Shown piece after piece: positions 32,961-43,774 of a stretch of DNA of 64,000 nucleotides. Under the pieces are notes generated by a model, which made no database searches, was not told where the DNA came from, and worked only from the letters and a program-made list of their open reading frames with translations. The first letter of the stretch is position 1. The number at the start of each line of letters is the position of its first letter. The translations under genes were made by a program, and so were the position numbers. This stretch comes from Cladocopium goreaui. Lineage: Eukaryota; Sar; Dinophyceae; Suessiales; Symbiodiniaceae. The stretch lies in the NCBI GenBank assembly GCA_947184155.2, contig CAMXCT020003669.1:70001-134000 (forward strand). Reading direction: 5' to 3'.

Positions 32961-35573
32961 TCACTCCCCCTCTTGTCCATCGCCAACCCGCGTCCACGCT
33001 GACTGAATGTGGACAAGATAACGCTCCAGCGTTCGCTTGGCAATGATCCGTGGTGAAACTGTTCTGCTAATGCATGCCGTTCTACCAATAAAGTCTTCAT
33101 CCAAACTGCAACTGTGACAAGCTGGGTTCATCACAAAGTCAGCAAGTTGAGCTTGCCGCCGGAGCAAATGTGATATCTCGTGGAGGGAGTGTAACTTGGG
33201 ATATAAAGCGAAGTGAGCAGTGCCATTCCTATTCGCCAAGTGGGCCAAGTACAAGTATGCCCGAACAAAGTAGTGAAGAGCTTTGCTCAATTCCAATCCC
33301 AGCGACTTTTCCAGCATCACATCGCTCGCGTAAATCGTACGCATGAAGTAGTTCAGCTTTTCTGTCGCAGCAGCCTTAGAAAAACGCCCCAGGCCATGGT
33401 TCACAATGTGTTTTTTTCTCCCAGACACAGCACTATAGACAACTAAGGTGTCGAGTGAATAAAAAGATTGATAGGCATAATGTGAAAACGGTCTTTTAAC
33501 ATGTGCACCACGCGCAATCCAAAGTCTAAATACAAGAAACAAAAATTCGTAGATGCTCAACTTCTTGGATCGCATCAGCATGTTGTTTGCAGAAGTCTTC
33601 CAAAAACATCATGAAATTGCTTGTCACTGCAGCCTTGCTCCAAGCACCATTTGGGTCGGTCGTAGTCCCAAATGTACGGATCTCAATCCGTCTGATGATG
33701 GGATCAAGTTTTGATCTTCGACAGAACTCCTTGTAGGCAACCCCAATTCTTTCTATTCGCAAGTCCATGGAACTTTCATGCAGCACACGGTGTTGTAACA
33801 TCATGACACCACAGGCCACCCAAGTTTTCCCAACTCCAAGATGTATCGTATGCCAGGGGTCGACAAGGTAAAACCTCGATTTCCCATTCACAGACCTGTC
33901 CATGAAGAGCTCTCGCGTCAATGCGCTCTCCCTGGTCCACGGCACCGGTAGTTCAACTTGGAACGAGAGGTCCATAGCAGCTTCGGCTTCTTTCCTCACA
34001 AATGCCAGTAAAAAGCCTATAAAAAATCCGTGCCAATCGATCCTATATATTTGGTTGTTCTGTACTAGGCAGGTTAAAAGCACGCACTATAAAACGAAAC
34101 ATATACAAACAGGACTCAAGGCCTTTGCAAAACTGAGTTGCAAATTTTCCCAAACGGTTCCCTGGCCACATGTGCACAAGTGGCAGATCCCACCACCCTC
34201 TTGACCTTCGTCTTGTTCTCCAGCTGCTTTGGGCGCTCGTCGATACGAACGCTCCAAATTTCCACTCCCTACCTTAGAAGATTGATTTGAAATCAAAACG
34301 AGGATTGACTTTTAGTCTTTTGTTGATGGTTCAGGTCAAACAAGTGCACATGAAAACAATTAGTGAAAACTATAGCCCTTGCTTGCATATACAGTTTCCC
34401 TTAATTCTCTATCAGAGGCCATCCCCAAATCTTATCATATCATGGATCCGTGCAACATTGGGAAAACAAAATAGTCGATCATCGCCAGGTGTCCAAGTAT
34501 GACCAGTCGCCCTTGTTCCCCAAGATAATGGGATACACCCTTTGGTCACTCCCATGTCCCAAAGGAATCCCTTCCCGTTGGGCCATCGCAAGGTCCTGCA
34601 CCACACGCTCAAAAATTGCGTTCCAGACCCTCTTGTCTTCAGCGTAGCATTCCTGCACAGGGATCAGATTCACACAAACAAAGGTGCATAGTCAAAAATA
34701 TATAATGTTGTTTCATCTTAATTGGGGTTGAATGTCTGTAAAATATCACATATATGCATGCACTTATTATTCACTATATATTGTACTTGTTCACAAATAT
34801 GTCATGCATGTTAGTGCCATGTGTTTTTTTGTAAGTCCGCTCCTTAGGGCACACGCAAATCAAAATGCGCGTTTGAAACCCTGTCTTCAAAAAGTTCAAG
34901 GGTATCCCTTCGTTCGTGGCTTTGTAGTGCTCTGCAGGGTTGGTCTTTGACTTGCTCGACCCACAACCAAACACACCTTGAAATGATAGAACAAGGAGTC
35001 CATCTTTTCGGTATGTGACGCCCTCGTCACCGTGCAGAAATAAAGGTAAGCAACAGGAAAGTGGCGTCCTGCCACTATCTACTTCTGCCCACAGGTCATG
35101 TTGTGGAAACAAACGTCGATATTTGGTCCAGAAACCTATCAATCTTCGTTCAGCGTTTTGAAGTGAGACTCCTCCTAGGAGATGATGTAAATCATTCATC
35201 TTTGCCATTGCTTCCAGAAACTTTGATGGCTTTATCCATGGGAATTTTTCCAGAGGTGGGTCAGTTTCCACGGTCACCTCTACAGGGTAGTAGAAACCAT
35301 GCTTCGCAAACACTGCAGTAACTGCTTTCTCCTTAATTGTTGCTGGTGTATACACACAACATGATTTTGATTTTTTCCCACACAGAGCTAAACCCCTTTG
35401 GAGATAACCATATATAAAAAAATGGTTCATAGCATCCTAGGGTCTGCCTTGCAACGGTCAGCCACAGCTAGAGCATTTAGCACAGGGCATGTCATCTCCG
35501 ACCGCCCATCGTTGACATCCCTCAGCTCAGCAGCGGCAAAGTCGATGAGCTCGCAACATTTTTCCTGGGACAG
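32961..35573 (-). CDS. Gene C: multi-exon dinoflagellate multicopy protein, possible DDE-transposase-like
   Basis: Exons in transcription order: 35573-35448 (LSQEKCCELIDFAAAEL..., GC donor AAG|GCAGAC), 35331 to about 34960, 34652-34494, 34272 to about 34138, about 34000-33590, and 33374-32961 with stop. I recognise the family from Symbiodinium-type genomes by PLFLHGDEGVTYRKDGLLVL, IILGNKGDWSYL, a GICHLC Cys pair, YLVDPWHTIHLGVGKTWVA and NPACHSCSLDEDFIGR. The exon at 34652-34494 is exactly 53 codons and joins in phase to VGSGNLERSYRRAPK. The donor there is GACACC, a GA-type site. Acidic residues in HGDEG, DPWH and DEDF, and a PKLHSLHEISH motif before the last, recall the DDE order of KDZ/Plavaka-like transposases; this is inference. 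The start codon is not identified. It may be the 3' part of one giant gene with B and A. Confidence 0.6.
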
Positions 35574-36381
35574 CTGCATTGGGCAAATATCGATATGATA
35601 GGCTTTAAAAGACCAAGTGATGGGAATGTCAAATATATATAGATCTACATAGGATGACAGGAATAGTGCACCAATGATGTATGTTCACATGCATTCAACA
35701 TATTACTGTAAAATGTATACCACATGAATGGTAGTGTCGACATTTAACCTACATGGATCTCCGGTTGATGGATGGCAAGTTGCAACATTGTAGAGCACAT
35801 GCATGAGAGCACACAAAAAAAATAAACCAAACAGTTGTGGATATCATTGCTTCCCCATGAATGTTTTCAATAGCATTCTTGCAAGATGCTCCACGGCCAT
35901 ACTTCCATGCCAGATGGCGTGCCTTGTGTGACGGACCTGGCATTCTGTGGATTGGATGTCAACCCAAGAAATCATTTGAAGGGGTGCCCTGCAAAAATGG
36001 AACCATGGGTCTCAAAATTTTGTGTATGCCTATTGACAATCAAACATATCAATATTGGCTAAATTTGATTGATGGGAAACTTGGTAACCTGAGTGAACCA
36101 ACTTTTTTTCACCGCTTTTCACTGGCCAGCAAAGCCTGTGGTAGTCCACAGCATCGATGCATCAAGTTGGCCCTTCCCATATCGATGTAATGATACATCC
36201 GGAACTGATCCATGTGTTCATCACATGGCGGCATACCCCAAAATAGAGGGCCCAGAAATATATAGATCAATCCTTGAGAATCAAACAAATCCAAAATTGA
36301 AGTGAGGTTTGATGGGTATATGATCTCAATAGCATGTTAAGAAAAACTATAGATTTCCACTTCCATGGAGCATTGGCCCAC

Positions 36382-39300
36382 TCAGGCCTTTTTGGCCTTC
36401 TTTCTGGCCTTGGGCTCTGCAGGATTGCTGGGCTCGCTGGTTTCTGTTGACTGGGCCTTTCTGTTGACCCTCTTGGTTTTTTTTGGTTGGGCACCCTTGG
36501 ATCCTTTGGATCGAATGGTTCCCTTGGATCCTTTGGATCCCTTGGTTGACTTAGATGATGCAGATGGCGAGCCCTTTGGCTTCTTGCCTCCCTTAGGTTT
36601 TCCCTTGGTCGTGGTGATGGTGTCCAACTGGTAGTCTTTGGCCACCAGCCTGTACAGATCGACATAGTTGCTAACATATATACCCAATTTGATTCCAACT
36701 ATATCCACTTTGAGAATGATCAAGATTCTATACCAATGAATTTGAATTGATCCAGCCTGTAGCGGGACTCCAAGGGAATCAACGCAGAGCACCTTATTGA
36801 TCAAGGGAGATTTTACTGACAGTATGGTGGATCAAAGACAACTGGTATGAATTCAAGCCACTGTTTGCGAACTGCATTCTTTTCATCAACGATTTCATCC
36901 AGCAACCTTGGCTACATAAACATTGAGAAAAACATTTTTCAGGATTCATGTTAATTTGAAAAACCTTGCACTGCATTCCGTATCAAAAGATCAATGGCTA
37001 GCCATGCGCACATTTTTCCCCATTTCACATGATATGCGACAGGCACGTCACACAGTCAACATCTCTTATGATGTGGTGCATGTTTAAATGATCGGTACAC
37101 CATATATACCATGAACGGTCCAGGCTGATCATCAAGACCAGACTGTACGGAATCCCCTCCATCCTTGACGTTTCTGCAGCCAGATTGTCCTGAGCAAAGC
37201 AAGGAATAACCCGGTTTGATGGAAATAATTGAAACAGTTGCCAACAAACAATTGACATATCTATTTTATTGGTGTTTTTAATTGATTTGAATTCAATGAA
37301 CTGATATATGCATTCAAGAGTCCCTTATGTCTTTGAATCAGGGCAGCTTCGACAAAAGCAGCTGAAATTGGTTCCGCTGCTGCGTAGAGCACAACCAGTT
37401 TGGACCACTTGGCAGACTCAAATTTGTATCCGTACATCTTGTTGTTGAATCTCCATGACGCATCGTGGGTATATCCTATCTTGAAGATACACGGCATTTG
37501 GCTTTGAAGCAGTCTATCAACAGCTTCATGGCAGTGCTTCATGATACCACCCGCTAACATACCCTTTTTTCTTGGAAGGTCGTAGTCCAACATGCAATCA
37601 CTCGATATCCTCAAAACACCGCTGAGTTCTCTCCAGTGCCACCGTTGCATCCTCCAGGACGTGTGTCCAGTGAGGCCCTCTGCGAGGATGGAGGTCTGCA
37701 CGGGAGTGCCAAGTGATGTTATATTTTTTACTATATGGGCCACCTACTTCACAGGATAGATATGTCAATTCATTTTTTAATATGATTTAATGTACCAAGG
37801 ATTCACACGCATGAATCGATATATACTGTACCCATGCACCTCGCTGGCATGCGCTAGAGGCTGGAGAAGCGATGATGCTGGCCTGTCAAGGCGCAGGAAT
37901 TTCAAAATATGATTCAAGGTTAATGGTAAACAACCACGAAAATATGATTCAATTGACCATGATTCAAGTCCATTGTTCATGATTCGCTGCCAAGGGTAAA
38001 CAACATGATCAATATAGCTTTCATGGTTTTAACAGGGGCCTGTCGGTTGTAAGCCAGAAGTTCTTCAAGCCATTGTTGGGCATCATCGGCAGCAGTGCCA
38101 TCACCATCCATGAAATGCAGCAAAAACGGCCCCCCGTGTTTGGCTTTTTGAATTAATGAAAATACTTCAGGATACATTCGTGACATATGATGGGTATTCT
38201 GGCCAATATATGGTATTAATGAAGACCAACACAGTTATATATATTTTTCATGAACAAGCAACGCAGCGAGCCGTGGGCTCTTATTCTTACCCTCATCATG
38301 GTCCATCTTGAGTTCCACCAAGTGCTCAGCCAACTTGCCATAGCTGGTAGTCATCTGGGAGTCCAGGGGCACCAAATCATCATGAAGCCTGAGATATGCA
38401 GGATAGTACGGGCAAGTAGCAGTATTGATTTTCTTAAATTTGTTGGTTTAAGATTTTAAGATCAATGTTACAATACCCAATGCAATCAAAAAACCTTTTG
38501 AGAACTGCTTCTTCAGATTTGGAAGAAAGCACCCCCAGCATCTTCTGAAGACTCTGTTGTTTCTTCTCAAGACTTGACATGTACGCTTCCAAGTCCACCA
38601 CGGGCTGGCCAGGGGAGAAACAGGGATCGATGTGAATTGAATTGTCAAAACCTGTGAGTTCTATAATTTCACAAAAATCACAAAAGTGTTGTATCATGCA
38701 TGATGATTCTGATTTAGTATTTGCACCACTTTGATTTTGAATACCCGCAATTTACAATGCAGACCAGTCCTGGGATCCCACGACCTCTGGGGCCGGCTGC
38801 GGGTTGGGAATTTTCACCAAGTCAGCTTTCAGCCGCGCAGGTTCATCTTTCGACGTTTTTTCCTCAACTATGTGCACGCATGGAACTTAAACCATGAACC
38901 CAGGAAGATCTTTCGAAAAATTGGGTCTCATATAGGGATGACAATGAAATTATCTTGCATGATGAAGCAACCAAAGGCCTTTCATATATACACAGGGGTC
39001 GATCTAAAGTGTGATAACCAAGATTCCCCAAGGTCAGTCTCCTCAATGTCACGGAGTTGGTCGGCTTTCTTATGCAGGGTGCTGTCCTCGGTCACGACGT
39101 AGTACTCGTCCACCTTGTCATTGTATTGCCATTGCCTGCATGGCGGGCGGTTGACAAACTTTTGGTTGCACTCGTTAGGATTGGCACTCATGCAGGTTGG
39201 CATCCATCGATGATTATATAAAGATAAAGTACATTGCACTATTCCAGGATATGCCCACAACATGGCCTCACCAAACTTTCAGGGAATCTCTTGCAGTACT

Positions 39301-41290
39301 TGACGATTTGTTTGACGCTTTGTACACTCCAAAGACCAGACTTCTTCATCTTTTCCTCTGTCATCCACTTGCCATGAAGCTCCTGTTCCTTGCTCTCAAG
39401 GCGCTCTCGAACCACCCGGCATTTCGTCACAAAGTCTGTCTGAGGCGCAAGGGGCAGATGGATCAACAGGTCAAGTTGTTTTACAATTTTACGATGGTTG
39501 AACTAATCTGAGATAATACTATTAAATTATGCATACTATATATACTGCACATAATGCTCCTTTTATGTTTTTGCATGTTTTTGGCCTAGCCTTGACTTTC
39601 TTATAGTTGGAACGGTCCAACCCATTTTTCGAAAGAGACTCTAGGAGAGCCATCTCCAAAGTCTCCCTTGCTTCCCCTCCCTGCTTCCATTGGGCTGCGA
39701 TTTCCTCCGGGACTTGAAGCCGCCCTGAAGGTTTTTTCTCACATAGTCTCCTTACCCTCATCTTCAGGGCATCCATGGTCATGTGAACCTTAGTATGGTA
39801 TACAATCGTATACAATCGTGCATGGTCAATGTGGATAATGTGCATGTTGAAAGTACTGGAAGTTCACAGCATGGTTTTTGACATGTTTACTCATGAATGG
39901 ACATCGGAAACATGGAAGTCTTGTAACATTGTGACATCAACTTAATATAGATCGATCAAAGTAACCTTGGTTCCATCAGCTGTCTGAATGTAGTCCTCTT
40001 CGCCGTCGCTCTCTGATTCACTTCGCTCTTGCTCAGGAAACTCCGGATTGCGATTTGGATTTGGAACCTTTCCCTTGGCTACGGTTTCTTTCCCAACACT
40101 ACTGGCTGGAACTTCTTTGTTGGCCAATGAGCTTTCCAACTTTTCAAAACGATCCATCACTGTGTTGAGCATCCCTTCCAAACGAACTGTTTCATTCCCT
40201 TTGATGACTGATTCCTTCTCCTTTTGGCTATAGGCTCTCTCCAACCTGGCAATCTTTTCCATCAGCTCGCTGTTCTTCCTCTCCAACTCTCGGTTGACAG
40301 AGTTGTCAGCCTGTATATCAAAGTTTGTTCTTTTGATTGATTGAACACTACATGCATGCATTTTAAATGTCATCATGCCTGTTCCGGGGTCAGGCTGAGC
40401 TTCTGGGCAGATGCAGGTGGGCTGGCGCGAGGGACTGCAAAAGTTGGAGAACCCAAGTCCTAAGTACCAAAAGGTGTATTGATAAAAGGATCGAAGATCA
40501 ATAAACCACTAGCCAAGAAACAGCTGGAATTGTGTCAGCAGTTGGGGATGCAGTGGTAGTAGAAGCCGCCTAAGTATATATATGAGTGGGTTCACTTCAT
40601 CATGGCATAACGGCATGAAATGACATCAAAAGCATTATAAAGGATCGATATACCAAAGCTTGTTCTATTTTGTTGGCACCAGCTCCATTTCCACTGTTGC
40701 CGCCCAAAGAATCCAAGATGCTTCCCCCGCAACATTTGCCTCTGGGTCGGCAGCCGGCGCAGGTGGCTCCAGGTTCTCCATTTTGACTCGGACTTGTGGG
40801 AGGTCAGGAACCTCAAGCTGTCGTTGGCCAGGAAACTTAGATTCAATAACACATTGCAATTTCAATCCGTTACTGCGTGAAACTTATGTATATAGATCAT
40901 ATATATTTATATATATGAAATTAACATCTTCTATATCCCATTTTATTGCTGTATCCTTAAGGTTTGCATTCTTGAATAACACATATCCACAAATGTTAAT
41001 TGAAGAGAATTTCACCTGCATGTGACTTGCATCCAAATAACCTTGGATTGGTTCTGCATCACTTGCGCAATTGCTTTGGCCACCTGAAAAAGGGCAGCGT
41101 ATCTTATCCCCAGGGCAATGTATATATAGTGACATTCCTTTATTAACAATTGTTGTTTGCCGTATATGACTGCGAACTCCCCAAGCCTCAGTGTAGTCTC
41201 GGGTTTTGAGGGAAAGGCCGGCAGCTCTGGCTGCAATGTTGATGCCTTCCTCCAAGGTTTGGCAACTCCAACCAGCTTCCGGCAAAGAAG
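36382..41290 (-). CDS. Gene B: multi-exon protein with coiled coil, GIY-YIG-like domain and Lys-rich tail
   Basis: Exons in transcription order, frame-checked where exact: about 41265-41160, 41083-41042, about 40800-40650, 40569-40510, 40459-40379 (GC donor), 40310-39966, 39788-39591 (GC donor), 39439-39272, 39158 to about 39019, 38651-38495, about 38190-38030, about 37890-37838, about 37740-37290, 37189 to about 37080, 36906-36817, 36792-36757 (GC donor), 36649-36382. The 115-codon exon 40310-39966 is a coiled coil ending in an acidic SESESDGEED run. The exons at 39788 (RRLCEKKPSGRLQVPEEI) and 39439 (HGKWMTEEKMKKSGLWSV) carry modules I know from amplified dinoflagellate proteins. CIFKIGYTHDASWRF and GCRNVKDGGDS form the GIY-YIG-like part. 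The tail (36649-36382) is Lys/Ser-rich, ends KARKKAKKA-stop and suits nuclear localisation. The start is uncertain and fusion with gene A is possible. Confidence 0.6.
37080..37740 (-). CDS. GIY-YIG-like nuclease domain of gene B
   Basis: The first exon block reads VLEDATVALERTQRCFEDIE in one frame and then, in the next, MPCIFKIGYTHDASWRFNNK, MYGYKFESAKWSKLVVLYAA and FVEAALIQRHKG. The second exon (from 37189) continues SGCRNVKDGGDSVQSG and FMVYMVYRSF. KIGYT, the Arg of SWR, the Glu of VEAALI and the Asn of GCRN occur in the order of the GIY-YIG fold (YIG strand, Arg, Glu, Asn). The leading GIY strand is weak (PCIFKIG). In known families this fold cuts DNA. Here activity is unproven, and the domain may be a degenerate or binding-only relative. 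The frame change inside the block implies one more intron or a frameshift near 37590. Confidence 0.45.
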
Positions 41291-41740
41291 TTACCGTGGA
41301 GTCCCTGGACATCCCGGCAAACCTACAGCAGACCTAGAACCAGCTGATACCAAATGGCTATGATTTTCAATCCAAGATCATAAATCCATTCACACACATT
41401 GACAGCTTCCACCATGTGCTTTCTGATTGATGCAGATTGATCACCAATTACAACTGAAATCTGAGGAGAATAGAGGTTTTTGTTTACATGGCAGTGGTTT
41501 CCACGCCCAGCTCACATTTTATGAAGCCATTTCGTGCAGCTTCATAGTCGTTCACCATGGGTCAAACCACGGTGATCACCGCAGTAAATCAGATTCCACA
41601 AAAGGCAGGCGCAACACCCCAATCCAAATACAAAATCTGTTGTGACATGTGTATTTTTGAAAAAACATTGATCAGTCCAGATGATTTTTGAACATAATCA
41701 ATACACCCCAAAAACAACCCCCAAAAAATCTGTTTTTTTA

Positions 41741-41833
41741 CGTAAATATTGCGTAATTTTTGCGCAAGTCTAACGTAATGGGTATGTAATGAGTACGTAA
41801 TTCCAACGTAATCCATACGTAATGGGTACGGTT
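41741..41833. repeat. 11-bp periodic CGTAAT repeat between genes A and B
   Basis: CGTAA or a close variant (CGCAA, TGTAA, CGG) occurs at 41741, 41752, 41763, 41774, 41785, 41796, 41807, 41818 and 41829: nine copies with an exact 11-nt step and variable intervening bases. Confidence 0.8.
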
Positions 41834-42094
41834 TACGTGTTTTCATGTCCATATAATGGTTATTCACGTCCAATTACGGATCCCTTTTTTTTGCAAAAAA
41901 TATAGCTACAAACAGTTTTGAATGTTTTTGATTCCAACAGTGCTGATTTCAGATATGTTCAAACAGGTTTCATACGGAATGCAAAGTTTATACTAAAGTT
42001 CTCATCAAGTTAACTTCATTTAACTTCAAAATCATCAGTGGTTGAGAAGATTTGGACTGGCGTGTTCAACCTGCACCATTTTCCTATGGGCATC

Positions 42095-43774
42095 CTAGGC
42101 TTCTACCCTCTGAACGTGCTCAGAGGACTCTCTTCGTCTCTCGATGGAATTGAGTATCTCAAAACTACGGGGAAAAGCATCAGCCCACACTTCATGTAAC
42201 ATCAAATGTTTGTTGCCCCTCAAGTAGCGGAAGACTGGAATCAAGTTGGCTTCAAGCCAAGTACTAAATGGTTGTTGCTCAAGCGCCACCCAACCCATTA
42301 GATCGCGATCAACCTTTGGGCACCCCTCTGCACCATTCACCAAGCGTGGGAAGAGCTCTCGGATAGCTTCGCCAAATCCACGGGGATAACTCCTGGGCCA
42401 AAAATAAAAAAGGATAAATTGTTTGCAGAGAATCCTGATCTCGACAGTTATGATCCATGTATATTAAAATCCATTCACTGCAAAATCAATAATTGAGGTA
42501 TGGACTGAGTCTGTTTGAGTTGGGAAGTCCCCGTGTATTGAGCTTTGCCAGTCTTGCTAATAGTCTTTCTGACAGTGACCACCTTGTTCTTTTCGGGTAC
42601 GATAGTGTCACGGTGAAATTTGCCTCTATCCAGCCACTGGAAGGCCCGGTTGTTACACCAGCACTTTTCAGGTTTGGGCGTGGATGCTCCATAGTGGCCC
42701 ATCCACCACTTCACTTCGTATACCTGAGAAAGGCTGGGGTACTTGAGAAAGGTTTGGGCATGCATTGGTCATGCAGGGTATATATATTAATTCAATTGCA
42801 TGGTTGTTCTTTACAAGGATTGGTTCCGTATGGGCCGTATACTCGCATGCAATCGAACTCGATATCTTAAAACTGACTCTTGATGACTCTTGGTTTCATG
42901 TGCTGGTTAAACAATTGAAATATAAACTATTCCGTGGCCATACCTTTTTGGAATCTATAGTTTCAAACCGGAACCGTCAATCAGACCCAGAAAAAAAATA
43001 TTATTATTATTATTTATAAAAAGCCAGGGAACTCTGGTAAGCTTGGCCAACCATTGAAAGCGAAAGTACTCACGCATGATCGAGGATCGTGGTTGCTCTA
43101 GCATGTATGACCCTCCACAGGCTATCGTCAAAGCGATGAGGAGGATAGACCTGAATTCGTTTGTTCATGTTTGGTTTCCACCCACGATTTTGACAAAAAT
43201 TGTAATCTTCCCTCATGGATCAAACAATCCTACAAGATTTTCTAAAATTACAGTGAGGAGTCCTGGACGTCATGCAGTTGGCCATAGCGATATAGTGCTT
43301 GTCATCATCACCTTCTGGAAGTAGCACAGAGCGCTGGGATGTATATGCGTTCATCCGAACCCAGCTGGAGCACACCACTGCCCACACCGTTACAAAGTTG
43401 TCAACCCGGCACGATAGCAGCATGTGAATATACAGCCTTAGCTATATGTTAAATGCATGTTTAAAACCCTCATGTGGTTTACCCCCATAGAGCAAATCGA
43501 TCAATATAAGGGCACTCCAATGAAAAATCTGAACCCAACTATTTTGTGTCTCCAATATATATACATGATTTTTGAATATAATTCATACCCTGAAAAAATG
43601 AAAAGAAAGGCAGCTACGGAACGCCAATCCGGCATTTGTATTTATGTCCATTGGATTCTGCTGCGATCCACCCTGAATGTACCTGATGTCAACCTTAGCC
43701 GCAGATATACCCTCTGCATGGACACATTGCCAAACCTGATTGTCACCCGCAAAAAACTCCACAAAGGACAACTC
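42095..43774 (-). CDS. C-terminal methyltransferase-like core of gene A (five exons)
   Basis: Exons 43774-43623, 43436-43263, 43150-43033, 42723-42506 and 42392-42095 join without a frame break. In order they give ELSFVEFFAGDNQVWQCVHA with VDIRY; then TVWAVVCSSWVRMN; then IALTIACGGSYMLEQPRSSI; then KWWMGHYGASTPKPEKCWCN and QTQ-SYPRGFGEAIRELFPR. I recognise this as a very large dinoflagellate family. FFAG followed by an acidic residue after a strand (VDI), a Cys motif (VCSSW) and EQP match in order motifs I, II, IV (Cys nucleophile) and VI of cytosine-5 methyltransferases (FAG, acidic, PCQ, ENV). The substitutions (SSW for PCQ, EQP for ENV) leave activity doubtful. Confidence 0.6.
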
